Below are positions 44,703-56,191 of a DNA stretch of 64,000 nucleotides, one piece after another. The notes below the pieces were generated by a model. That model searched no databases. It saw nothing but the letters and a program-made list of their open reading frames with translations, and was not told the DNA's origin. The translations under genes were made by a program, and so were the position numbers. The stretch is from Talinum fruticosum (Eukaryota > Streptophyta > Magnoliopsida > Caryophyllales > Talinaceae): NCBI GenBank assembly GCA_021018815.1, contig JAITYX010000026.1, positions 3,968,001 to 4,032,000 of the forward strand. Direction: 5' to 3'. Each line of letters starts with the position of its first letter. Within the stretch, counting starts at the first letter, position 1.

Positions 44703-46183
44703 TGAAGACTCGGACTCGAATGTATATCATTCGAGTACTCTCAAGGACTCGAGTACAAAGCTCATCCCTCCTAGGTTTTGATTTCAAGTCATTCCGAATG
44801 TTATAGAAACTATTGCATATGTTTTTATTTGATTCACGACCGACTCACGAATTACCCTCTTGTTCATCAACTCACACCGATGCTTCGAGTCACTTAGACA
44901 CTACTTAGACTTATCGCATGTTCAAACATTCTCTCTAACACTTTTAATCTATTTTCCGACTTCATATTCTATGTTAAAGTGAATTACGGCGATAATTCAA
45001 CTTTCTAAGTCAGGATGTTTGTTTGAAACATATTTGTCTAGATCCAAGTACTCATACTCGATATTCTCTTTATAACTTGATCTTTTCTAAGATTGACTCG
45101 GATGGAATTTGAGTATAATGAATAGTAGACTCGGAAAATTCCACTCTTCTAGGTCTCAAATAATTATGCACTTAATTATCTTAATTAAATTATTATTTAT
45201 GCCTAATCTTGGACCAAAGTATTTTATACTTTGAGAACAAAAATTTATTTACTTTTGCGAGTTATCTAAATGAGGCTATGCTATTTTTTAAATTACAAAA
45301 GTAACCGGCTTCAAGCTCTCAATCACCGATAGACAAGGTTTTTCTACTTTTGAACCATGCCTAGACATTGTGTCGGGGTTGTCCGTTTCCAAAATTGGAA
45401 ATCTTTAACGCTAAGCTCAACGGTGGTTTCCACCCTACTTTTCGGACACCACCGGTGGATTGGGACATCCTAAGGAGTCAAGAACCGTTGTACAACGTGC
45501 ACATCTCAATGGATCTTTTTGAGCGACTCGGAAGAACCGTTACAATGGTCACAAAGGACTTCTATTCAGAAGATAGTCACAATGGCTAATCTTCTTGGTC
45601 ATTTATAAATAGAAGCCACTTCACAAGACTTGAAGATTGCTTGCACACATTGTTGAAATTATATCTCTTTGTATAATAGTCATTCAATCTTCATCTTACA
45701 ACTCCTAGTTTGTACTTTATACTTTCCGAGTTGTAAAATCTTGTAATCAATCACATACTCTTTCTTACTCTCCAAGTAAGGTCCCTTGACTGAGCTATAA
45801 GGGTTAACTCAGCTCGGTTGTCCCTAAGCTGTAAAGGTTACCTTAGTTAGGAAGTACTAGATCGAGATAAGGGAAGTTCCGAGTCTAGGAAAACTATATT
45901 AGGAATTGTTTAAAGGAAGCAATTCTGATTGAGTCGATCTACTCTATTTTGTGGATTCAAAATAGTGGATTTAACTTAGTGCTTAGATTAGCACTGGTCG
46001 TGGTTTTCTACCCCAAGAGGGTTTCCACATAAATCCGATTTCATACTTTTACGAGTCTAATCTAGACTCGGACTGTCTTGATTATTCAATTTAAACTTTA
46101 ACCCTTCCATTGTTTTAAAAATTCCCTCATCACCCTATTCACCCCCTCTAGGGTGGCCAAGACTCTCCACGAGCAAACCTTCA
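44703..46183 (+). repeat. 3' LTR of copia B (1481 bp)
   Basis: TGAAGACTCGGACTCG to GCAAACCTTCA, followed by CTAGA. Palindrome at 45215-45233 (both arms intact) and TATA box at 45604-45612. It aligns with 33897-35392. Confidence 0.95.
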
Positions 46184-46491
46184 CTAGATGTGAGAGAACT
46201 CGCATTAGAAGTCAAGAAGTGTGTTTTGGGCACATTTGTTGTTCTTTTAGTGGTGCATAACTCTTTGAGAAACTTAGCATATGGTTTCATTTGTGAAATG
46301 GCATCAAACAAAGGGATGTTGATTTTGACTTGAGAAAATTTTTCTCGTATCTTACCAGCATGGGCTTGTTCTTTCTTCCCCTTAAGATGATTTGGTAAAG
46401 GAGGAACGGGCTTTGGAACCCTTGAAGGAGAAGTAACCCTATCAACCTCCTCCTTTCTAAATGTTTTTATTTTTAAAATTTTGTCCAACAT
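46184..46491 (-). pseudogene. Athila-like gag tail / gag-protease region
   Basis: Minus strand: 'VPPLPNHLKGKKEQ', 'INIPLFDAISQMKPYAKFLK' and 'ELCTTKR', the conserved region between gag and protease in Athila-type polyproteins. It continues across the B insertion into 33891. Upstream gag is missing; copia C sequence starts near 46492. The first five bases are the target duplication. Confidence 0.85.
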
Positions 46492-46917
46492 TATTTTTCT
46501 CTCTCTCGATGTTTATTTTTTATGAAATGCATAGGGGGAGAAGAATCTATATTGGTTTTGATGAACTTAAAGAGAGTTCACTATTTTAGAGGGAGTTTTT
46601 ATTTTTTTTTCTTTGTATATTTTTTCTACGAAGGAAATTATAAATTTTTAAGTTCTATATTTACTCATATACATATTTATATAATTTCATGTGATACTTA
46701 CTTTCCTTTCTATGCTAATATGTTAAATTTTTGTGAGTCTCACACTTGTGTATTTTTTTTCATTTAATTTTCTATAATGCTTAGAATTGTAAATATTATG
46801 TTCAGTATTTAAGATCATAATGTTAGTTTTTGCTCGACATTGAAGATTATTTTTGATATCTTGAACTTGTTGAATTTCTCTATGTTATGAATGTTTTTTT
46901 ATTAAAAAGCCTAAGAT
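46492..46917 (+). pseudogene. copia C 3' untranslated remnant
   Basis: Diverged match to the 3' noncoding region of A and B, including 'GAAATGCATAGGGGGAGAAG' (~46525) and 'TTTTAGAGGGAG' (~46582). It ends with a decayed purine tract AAAAAGCCTAAGAT before the LTR. No pol or ORF3 is left. Confidence 0.65.
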
Positions 46918-48465
46918 TGAAAACTTAGGTATGAACTAACCCCTTAATTAATTTTGAATAAAAAGTCAGTCATCCAAAGTTAGGACTAACGAAGATGAAT
47001 TCTAAAAGGAAATTCACCAAATGATGACTAAAATATGACTAACCTAAGACTTTGGATCTAATATATTATCTATGAAAAGTCTAAGGATTCGGTTTTACTA
47101 AGGATAGTAGAAACGGACTAAGTCGCTAAAGCGAGTTTGGCTGACCCACTTAGTTTTGAAAAGCTCGACCAACTCAGTATGGCTCGGACAAAAAGTTTGC
47201 CTAAATAATTTAACAATTTTCACTTATCTTTTAAATTGACTTACTACATAAATTGAATCGAATTACTATTGTTAATTTTATTTGACCAACTCAATATGGC
47301 TTTGACAAAAAGAATTATATTTGGAAAATACTAAAAAATGTCTAATTAACTCTTTCAACCAATTTCTACTATTCTATTCTTTGAGTTAACACATATATGA
47401 AATTTGATCATATTGAATATTGGACTTGTAAATGTTCAAATTAATAGATTGAGGATTTTTAGTCAAATGTTTTAGTTAGACTAATCCTTATCTAATCTTT
47501 GATCAAAGTATTTTTATACTTTAAGTATTTTTTGTAATTTATTTTTCCAGGTTTATTATAGGTGAATAATTGCATTTTAAAGCAAAAATAATGGCTGCTT
47601 TATCATTTCAACGAATGCCAATAGAAAAGTCTGGATTTTAGAGGGCGGACTAAGACTTGGCTGACAAGCCTATTTGTTGGCATTTTGATAACTTTTCTTT
47701 TTTGAGTCTACGGCTATTTCTACCCTATTTTTCAAATACATAAATCTAATCAAACTACTTTTGGGAGGTATGACCTAAGCTCAACGGCTAAATCAACAAT
47801 GGTCCCAAAACTAAGCTTTCATACCATTCGTTGCAATGGCTAGTTGACTATGTGCCTCCAGCTCAAGACAGAACAACTCTATTCTATACAGCCTATGAAT
47901 TGAAGCTTTGATTTAAGACTTATAAGATTGTTGGGATTTAGAACTAAACATACCCATTCTCTCTTCTAGCTTACAACTCTTACTCACACACTCATGACTT
48001 TACGAGTTGTAAATCTTATAAAGGAAAAGTCTTGTGATCTTGTTTCTTACTTCAAAGATTTTTCTTAGTTATCCCTTGACTGAGTTATAAAGGCTAATTC
48101 AACTCAATTGTCCCAAATAGTATAGGGTAACTTAGTTTGGAAGTACTAGGGAGTATAAGGGAACTTTTGTGCCTGCGAAAAACTTGTATTAGAATTATCT
48201 AAGGGAGCAGTTCAGGTAGTCACATTGTATTTGTGGATTCAAATAATGGAGTTTTCACATTGTACCTAGATTAGGACAGTTTATGGTTTTCTACCCGAGG
48301 AAGGTTTCCACATAAAATACTTGTCTCCTTTACTTCTTTATTTCTTAGTCACTCTAGAGACTCTAATTTAACTTTGAAAGTAGATTAAGAACTTCAAATT
48401 TTAGCATGTTCCTTTTATCACCCTATTTACCCCCATGGTGATTAGACTCTCTAATTTAACTTTCA
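46918..48465 (+). repeat. 3' LTR of older copia C (1548 bp)
   Basis: TGAAAACTTAGG to ACTTTCA. It aligns in order with the A/B LTRs but is much more diverged: the 'CTTGACTGAGTTATAAAGGCTAA' hairpin area (~48072), 'GGAAGTACTAGG' (~48139), 'GGTTTTCTACCCGAGGAAGG' (~48286) and 'CACCCTATTTACCCCCATGG' near the end. It is probably a separate, older subfamily. Confidence 0.75.
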
Positions 48466-49445
48466 AAACCTATATGAGATGAGGAATGCTAAACAAATTT
48501 TGAGAAGGTACAAATATACTTGGCAAATCCACCAGTCTTAGTTCCGCATCAACCTTGAAAATGATTGTAGTTAGACCTCCCTACTAGAGAAACTTCAAAG
48601 GGAGCCATGCTAGCTCAATGGGATGAGAAAGAAGAGCATGCAATACACTATCTAAGAAAGAAATTCTAAGAGTACTAAACTTGATATACTCCCAAGGAAA
48701 ACATCCTTGACATTTGGGCTACCAAAAGGTTAGGCACTACATGCGAACCCGCTCGATACAAGTAGTGGTGCTAATGGATACAATAAAATACATTTCGAGC
48801 AACAATTCCTTAGCAACAAGATAGCTCGATGGACGGTAATGTTATCATAATTTGCGCTCAAATATGTCCCATAAAAGGCAATTAAAGGGAGAGTTGTTTC
48901 AGATTTATAGCAGAGCTACCAACGAAGAAGCGAAGCTGGAGGAATTCGATTTCCTAAATGGAGAGATACTATAGGTAGAGGTCAACATGTGGACCATGTA
49001 TTTGGACATACTTCCAATTAGAAGGGCTTCGGAGTGAGATTTCTATTGGTCTTACTAGAAGGAGGACATACTCTTATTTATATCAAATTAGACATCAAGG
49101 TTATAACCAACACCGCAAAGTATGAAGCCTGCATCATGGGGTTACAAGCTGTAATAGAAAATAGGGTTTAAGAATATCATAGTTTATAGGGATTTCAGTC
49201 TAATTATTAGTTAGATCTCTCAAAAATGGAGGTACGGAGCAAAGCCTTGGCACCCTACCAAATGTATTTATGCGAACTCATGAAGCATTTCGAAGACATA
49301 TTTCTCACTTATGTTCCTAAAGATGATAATCAATTTGCGGATGCTTTAGGTAAACCAACATCAAAGATTAATATTCCGATCGACACTCACTTAATGCTAT
49401 TAGCATACGGTAGAGGGATCAACCTACATACATCTACAATTTAGA
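48466..49445 (+). pseudogene. Tat-type gypsy RT end and RNase H
   Basis: 'LANPPVLVPHQP' is RT connection, 'AMLAQWDEKEEHAIHYL' is RNase H and 'NTAKYEACIMGLQAV' is the second RNase H of Tat elements. 'LAPYQMYLCELMKHFEDIFL' and 'VPKDDNQFADALGKP' follow (intact 49226-49444). It is cut at the left by the copia C LTR and closely related to 2160-3283. Confidence 0.85.
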
Positions 49446-50500
49446 AGCATTCAATATCAACAAATCAGGTTTTACTTTGATATTTATCGATATCTAGAAA
49501 ACTAGGAATACCTATTAGGCACCAATCCTAGAGCCAAGTGAGCAATTCGCCCATTAGTTGCTAAGTAATTCATAATTAAAGGAAAATTGTATAAGAAAAC
49601 TAACATAGACATCAACTTACTTTGTGTAAATTAAAATGAAGCAAAGCATATGATCTATTAAGTCCATAGAAGAGAATGTCAACATCATATGAATGAAAAC
49701 ATGGTTGGTTCAAAAGATTCGGACACCAAGGTGTTATTAGTCAACCATGGTAGTAGACTGCCATTACTTCATCAAAAGGTACCTAAAATGCCAAGTTTAT
49801 ACAAATTTATAACAACAATCACCGTCTTTCTTAACTAAACTTGTATCACCTTGTCCATTCATAGCTCTGAGGAATAGATATTATTAATAAAGGACACGAA
49901 TCTGTGTTAGTATCAATTGACTACTTTACAAAGTGGGTAGAAGTAGTGTCCTACGGTACCATCACGTCGAAACATGTTGAAAAATTCTTTACCCATAATA
50001 TCATTTGTTATGTGGTACTAGATGAGTTTATAACTAACCATAGAAGTCACTTTAAGAAAGAAGTGGCAGATATACTAGATTAGTACAAAATCCAAGCACC
50101 ACATACGTTCACTGTATTAACCTCACACCAACGGAGCAATCGAAGCAACCAACAAGAGCATCCATAAGATCATGGAGAAGATGGCTATCGGTTATAAGGA
50201 TTGGCTTGATAAGTTACCTTTTGCTTTATAGGGGTATAGAACTTCAATGGGAACCTCTACAAGAGCAACTCCTTACTCCCTATTATACGGAATGGAATAA
50301 GTACTTCAATAGAGATTGTCATCCCTTCCTTGAGAATACTAGCTGAAAGCGAAATTTCATAAGTAGACTGGGCTAGGGCCGGATATGAAGAATTTATTCT
50401 ACTAGATGAACGACATCTACAAACTCGCACAATGTCCAAATATACTAATGCGGACATCGAAAACATGTCATCCTTATCATTTTATTTGAGTTATTTATTT
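49446..50500 (+). pseudogene. Tat-type gypsy integrase
   Basis: The zinc-finger part has 'HRRECQHHMNENM' and a 'KCQVY' Cys. Core: 'IDYFTKWVEVVSY' (first Asp, ~49915), 'FITNHRSHFKKEV' (usual ITDN now ITNH, so the second Asp is lost), then 'LYKSNSLLP', 'IEIVIPSLRILAESE' and 'LLDERHLQTRTM'. Several stops. The order RNase H then integrase is that of Ty3/gypsy. Confidence 0.85.
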
Positions 50501-50759
50501 TTGTTTGCTCAGTAATGAAATCCTATACCGTTTACGAACTTGGATCATGATCGGATTGAAATCAACATGATGGAAGGCGGTAAACAACAAAAGCCTCTTG
50601 GCGAGCATAAAATCAACCTTGTTTTGCTTCAACTAGGCCCACAACCATTTCATTCAGCCGAACCAAGATAGATTTGAACTCCCAACTAGGATTTGAACTC
50701 ATGTCGGTTAGGAAGCGCCTGCATTAAACATAGTGTTTTATCCTCCTTCGGCGTCGAAA
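50501..50759 (+). other. spacer between Tat integrase and LTR
   Basis: Noncoding. It includes repeated 'GATTTGAACTCCCAACTAGGATTTGAACTC'-like phrases that mimic a tRNA T arm. No antisense ORFs follow pol here, unlike the Retand-like element. Confidence 0.5.
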
Positions 50760-52182
50760 TGCAGCACATGCCCTAAACGTCCATACGGCATCGTATAGTA
50801 GGCACCAATTTTAGGACTCTAAAACGTTGTCATTTTGGCCACGCGAATATTCGATTTTTGTGTTATCCATTTTCGGTATACTTGGGCCCGGTTCAAGCTA
50901 AACCCGGCAGCTTAAAATTTCCATAAATAGGGTGCTCCCCGCTTGTGGTTGGTGCAACATTTTCAGCTGCAAAGCCCCCGAGCTAAAAACGTCTCCCCCT
51001 CATTTGCTCCCTTTCTTTCGACTCTATCACTCATTAACATCAATCACTTCTCCATTTCCCAATCCATAGAAAAGTCCTGCTTTGTATTTCATTTGAGCTC
51101 GTTGCCATGCCGTTACACTCGCCAAAATTCGTCCATGATTCAAAATCAGCTGGTGGGACAACCTCGAGGGCGGTAGATTCAAGTTTCAAGTTCCTCTTAA
51201 TGATTTCTTTTAAGTTCGGTTATTTAATACTTTTTGTATTGTGGTTTGGAAGATGATATCACATTTAATTCATCCCCGCCCGATGTAACTTTTATTTCTT
51301 TTTCACTTTTCTTTTCGCTTTCGTATCACTTTCTTTATTGCTTTATTAACTGCTTATTTATTCGTTGTCTAAGTATTTTGGGTGTTTTAATTCTTCCTAT
51401 TGCGTGTTTGTAACCTGATTGATCAAACAAAATTTTCACTCACTATTTGGATTAGTAAAGGTCGTCCAGTATGAGAGTATCCCTTTTCGTTTCGTATCTT
51501 CTTCCTTGAACACCAGATTTTCAATTTAAGACCGATAGAGTGTCTTTTAAAAGCCTTTTCTAAGTTTAGTTTTTCTATAATAAATTTAGGAAGGTATTTT
51601 CTGTGTTTTTATTAATTTTTATCTTCTAAAATCGACTAGTGACTCCTTATTTTTAGCCTTTATATCTTTATAGTCCTTCTTGACATTTCGGGTTAAAAAT
51701 AGGAAAATATGGGTTTAGTTTGACAATTGGACCTATATGGCCGAGACTAACTCTACGATCATGGCCCTATAGCCGGTGTTGGTTACAAATTAGCACAAGC
51801 TTACACTTGGGGCTAACTAGTAACCATGTTTTACTCTCGCCTCAAGTGGTTTTCCACCTTTTCGTCCAGTAAGTGCTACGGCAAAATTTAACTTTTATTT
51901 TTTCTATTTATTGACCCTTTGAAATAACATCCCGAGACTTCCTTACAATTAATTTCAAAAATAAAATGATTAATAAAAATCACCTATCACAGACTTCACC
52001 TAAAACCTTTTAAAAAATATGATTCTAAAAAGTTATCTTAATAAGAGACATATGCCACTTTCAAATAAAAATAAACTTTCAAAATCAAAAACAATCTTAA
52101 CAAAAGAGAAGAGAGCCAACGCTTCATAAGAGAATACGGTTTGGGCAGTCCTTATAGCCGAGGCGACTCGTAGTTCATATAG
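50760..52182 (+). repeat. Tat-type gypsy LTR (start approximate)
   Basis: It shares landmarks with the Retand-like LTR read on the same strand: 'TAGTAAAGGTCGTCCAG...CGTTTCGTATCTTC' and 'TTTAAGACCGATAGAGTGTC' (~51455-51550). It has an ATAAATAG box at 50923-50930. The right end is set by the primer site. The left end is estimated from the TATA distance in the sister family. Confidence 0.6.
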
Positions 52183-52201
52183 TGGGGACTCCACTAGGGA
52201 C
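52183..52201 (+). other. primer binding site of plus-strand Tat element
   Basis: TGGGGACTCCACTAGGGAC, a variant of TGGCGACTCCACTGGGGAC seen after Tat LTRs. Confidence 0.6.
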
Positions 52202-53601
52202 ATCAATTATTAAAAGGTTGAGACTTGAAAATTAAAATTATGAGTTTTTTTGGCATTAGACATTTTGCATTTCGGTGACCTTGGACATAATTGTTGTTTA
52301 TTTGGACCTTGAGGGTTTCGCCCTTAAGTACCTTTTCGGATAGGTTGAATCATTATCTTGATGGGTCCACTCGATTTAACACCGAGGTGTGATTACTCTC
52401 CACTCATAGCACAATCTGTTGATCATTTGATTGAGAGGCACTAATAACTCAAGTCCCACTTGTGCATCTTATAAGCGTCAAAATTTTCAAACTATGAACC
52501 AGCATGTACCGACCAAGAATTACTTTGTGAACCATAAAACCTTAGCGATCTAGGTTGTACGTATCTTCATCTGCATGCTTGAGTGAATGTGAATGGTTTT
52601 TAGTATTTAATCCTTTTTCTTTTAAGCCTTTGTTTAGCTTACGTAGTAGAGGTTCACTAAATAACCATTGCATGGGTGCAAAAATAAAATATAATAATGA
52701 ACCTTCGTGAATTGTCCTTTGTGTGCATATTAAGCAAAAGTCAAATTTTGCCTTTCCTTTTAGGTCTATCCATTTCCTGCTTTTGCTAAGTCGATCCCAA
52801 TCTTTCCAGTCTCGGTCAAAATGTTTTTGGCCGATTCCAGCTGTTCGGCACAATCGGTGCCGACTTCCCGTTCGCTGTTGAGGTGAGTCGTGCCATGCGT
52901 CCCTTCCTTTCTTCAATATGTCTTAGGTTTCAGCTCTAATCCTCCACATATTTGCATTACATAAGTGCGTTAGTCCAATTTGAAATTCATCTCAAATTAG
53001 GTGTCTTTTATTGCATTTACTCCAATTTAAAATTCATTTCAATTTAGATGAGGTTTTTTACTGAATTTAGTCAAATTTAAAATTTATCTCAAACTAGATG
53101 AATCTTTCATTGCATTTAGTCCAAATTAAGTTCATCCCATATAAGGTGATTCCATTTCATTTTTTCATTAGCCAAATAAAAATGCATCTCATTAAGATGA
53201 GTCTATTTACTTCATTTAAGGTGAGCTCTCCTTTTTTTTTTTTTTTTCTCATTTCTTTCAGCCTATTTTTGTATGTTTAGCAAAAATAAAATATGCATTA
53301 ATCTTTAAGGATCATCGTTTGCACTTTCGATCGATCGCAGTTTTTGTGTGCATCCAAACAAAAGTATATTTTGTTTATTTTAGGCTAGCCTCTCTTCGGG
53401 GCTAGCGCTTGAGCTTTCTCTCCAAAAGTTTGTTTCCTCTAGCACAGTCCTCTATATTTATCCTTTTGGCCTACAAAATTGGGAAGCCTACTTGAACTTG
53501 GTTTTGTCAAAATCTAGGTTCAAAATGGTTAGAATTGTTCGAGTATGGAATCCAAGTACAACATCCCCACTTTTAGCACCCTTATCAACTTCAATGTGAC
53601 T
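52202..53601 (+). other. Tat-type 5' leader
   Basis: Noncoding 1.4 kb with a minisatellite and a poly-T tract (53230-53247). 'GTGCATCCAAACAAAAGTA' near 53351 matches the Retand-like leader. It is cut by a copia LTR at 53602; no gag is reached. Confidence 0.6.
52970..53225 (+). repeat. ~50-bp tandem repeat in Tat leader, about five diverged copies
   Basis: Unit pattern AGTCCAATTTGAAATTCATC then TCAAATTAGATGA...TTGCATTT. The last copy (CATTAGCCAAATAAAAATGC) resembles the 43-bp repeat at 28727-29000 on the opposite strand. Confidence 0.75.
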
Positions 53602-54489
53602 CGAAGACTTAGACTCGAATCTAGATCATTCGAGTACTACATAAAGACTCAGGTACAAACCTCATCCCTCCTAAGTTTTGATTACAAGTCATTCCGAGTA
53701 CCATAGAAACTCATGTTTAAGTTTTCATTTGATTACGATCGAGTTAGAACACACGTTCTTGTCCGTCTTCCGACATTCACATTTACGAGTCGCTCGGACA
53801 CCACTCGAATTTATCGTATGTTCATATAATCTCTCTATCTTATCTGAGTTTTGACTACATATTTTGAAGTAAAGTGAATTACAACATTAATTCATCTTTC
53901 TAAATAAGTATATTTGTTTGAGAATTATTTGTCTAGATCAAGTACATATACTCGATGTTTTCACTCTTATAACTTGATCTTTCTTAGGATCTGAATCTAA
54001 TGGAATTTGAGTGTAATGAATATTAGACTCAGAAAATTCCACTATTCTAGGACAGAGATAAATATGTACTTAATTATCCTAATTAAATCATTATCCGTGC
54101 CTATTCTTGGACCAAAATATTTTATACTTGGAGAACCAAAGCTGTTTACTTTTGTAGGTTATCCAAACGTGGTTATCTTATTTTTGAATTACAAAAGTAA
54201 CCGGCTTCAAGTTGTCAATCACCAGCGAGACAAAGCTTTTCTTCTTCGAACAAGGCTCGGACATCTGTGTTAGGGTTGTTTGTTTCCAAAGCTGGAAAAC
54301 CTCAACGCTAATCTCAATGGTGGTTTCCACCCTACCTTTCGGACAACACCGGTTGATTGAAACACGTGTAGGAGCCAAGAGCTGTTGCATAACATTCACA
54401 TCTCAACGGATCTTTTCGAGCGACTCAAAATAACCGTTACAACTGTCAAGAAGGACTTCGTTAAAAAATTAATCACAATAGCTAATCTG
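53602..54489 (+). repeat. 5' part of a plus-strand copia LTR
   Basis: Starts CGAAGACTTAGACTCG (TG mutated to CG) and follows the family LTR up to 'CACAATAGCTAATCTG'. In B the corresponding sequence continues into the TATA box. Copia D inserts exactly here, so the remainder should lie right of the window. Confidence 0.8.
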
Positions 54490-55729
54490 TGAAGGTTTGC
54501 TCTTAGAGAGACTAAATCACCCTAGAGGGGGTGAATAGGGTGATGAGGAAATTTAAACAAGTAATGGAAGAATAAAACTAGAGATGACTCCGTGGAGAGT
54601 CCGAGTCTAGATTGGATTCAGAAAAGTGCTAACTCGGAAAGTTACGTGGAAAGCCTCCTGGAGCAGAAAACCACGGTCAGTGCTAATCTAAGCACCAAGT
54701 CAAATCCACTATTTTGAATCCACAAAATACGAGTAGAAAGACTCAACCAGAATTGTTCCCTTAGACAATTCCTTTTAAGATTTTCCAAGACTCGGAAAAT
54801 ACCTTATTTGATCTAGTACTTCCTAACCGAGGTAACCTTTACAGTTAGGGACAACTAAGCTAAGTTAAGCCTTACAGCTCGGTCAAGGGACCTTACTCGG
54901 AAAGTAAGAATGAGTGCTTGTAAAGTGATTACAAGACATTACAACTCGGAAAGATATTAAGTACGAGTTGGAGTTGTAAGTAGAAGATTGAGTATGAATA
55001 CAATGACTTTTGCTTAAGTACGTGTATTGACGAGTTGGTTCAGCAATCTTTAAGTCTTGAGAGTTGGCTTCTATTTATAGATAACCAAGCAGATTAGCCG
55101 TTGTGACTATCTTCGATTGGAAGTCCTTTGTGACCGTTGCAATGGATTTTCCGAGTGACTCGAGAAAATATCCGTTGAGGTGTGAACATTAGGTAACGTC
55201 TCTTGACTTCTTTGGAAGTCCAAATCCACTTGGTGGTGTCCGAAAAGTCGGGTGCAAACCACCGTTGAGCTTAACGCTACTGATTTCCAGTTTTGGAAAC
55301 AGACAAAGCAAGTCGGGTGAATAACATCAAAGTGGAAAAACTTGATCTAGATTGCCAATGTTCAAATCAAGCATGTTGACTTAGAAGCATGAATTAACCC
55401 GAGTAATCCAATCAAACTTAGATCATGAAGTCGAACCGAGTTTATGTAAACTATAACAAGTGTTTGAACATGTAATGTACCTGAGTGTTGTCGAGTGACT
55501 CGAAGCTGTGTGTGAACTGATAAACAAGAATATGCTTTCTAAGTCGGTTAGAGTCAAAAGAGAATATATACGATAGATTCTGTAACGCTCGGAAAAGATG
55601 CTATATCACTCGAAAAGTCGTTAAAGCGAGATAGAATGACTTTTAATGAAAACCTTATGAGAGATGAAGTCTTATACCTGATCCCTTGATGGAACTTAAA
55701 ATGATATATATGTAAGGTCCGAGTCTTCA
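54490..55729 (-). repeat. 3' LTR of copia D (1240 bp, internally deleted)
   Basis: Plus strand TGAAGGTTTGCTCTTAG to GAGTCTTCA. About 330 bp of U3 found in other copies (38754-39084 equivalent, including the palindrome) is missing; a ~30-bp unrelated filler stands near 55313-55345. Reversed TATA box near 55072. Confidence 0.9.
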
Positions 55730-55741
55730 ATCTCCCTTTTT
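55730..55741 (-). other. polypurine tract, copia D
   Basis: Minus-strand AAAAAGGGAGAT next to the 3' LTR, one G shorter than in A and B. Confidence 0.85.
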
Positions 55742-56191
55742 ATGAAAGGCATTCCATACTTATACTGAAATATTGTTAGTGATATAGATATGGTTTTTCA
55801 TCCTTTCTCAAGGAATAAGTCGAGAAAAACATGATAGAATTATGTAGAGAAAATATAGTGAATGAAACTTATATTCTATTAGAGCGAGATAGGCTAAGAT
55901 TGTACAAAAAGAGCTAAAGTATTAGAGCAAGAAAATAAGCTGCGTATCGAGCAATGATAGACATAGTTGTCGAATCGGAGCAAAGAAGAAAAAAAAATTG
56001 AGCAAGAAATTAAAACTCGAAATAATTTAAACTAAAGAGTTTACACAGAGAGGGTGAGAGAAACCCCTCCTAAACAAGACAACAAAATTTTCTAACTATT
56101 CTCCTCCTTGCCTTTCAGCAAAAACAAAACAGAGCAAGAACGTTTCAAATAGATACAGATTTGATGTCCGGACAAAAAGAAAATTAAGCTA
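55742..56191 (-). other. 3' untranslated region of copia D
   Basis: Noncoding, homologous to 6193-6623 and 44146-44689. Confidence 0.6.

Larger units (their letters stand above)
33897..46183 (+). mobile_element. complete Sirevirus-like Ty1/copia element B inserted in the Athila element
   Basis: Both LTRs (TGAAG...CTTCA), a primer site, gag, protease, integrase, RT, RNase H, third ORF, polypurine tract and a perfect 5-bp target duplication are present. The span is 12,287 bp, or about 10.76 kb without the nested solo LTR. All domains are in the copia order (integrase before RT). LTRs differ at roughly 15-20 sites in a 235-bp stretch compared by eye (34330 versus 45110), so insertion is not recent. 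Confidence 0.95.

Noticed and set aside
50665..50710. tRNA-like 'GATTTGAACTC' phrases
   Set aside because: They resemble a T arm on the minus strand, but no acceptor stem, anticodon arm or D arm can be built around them.
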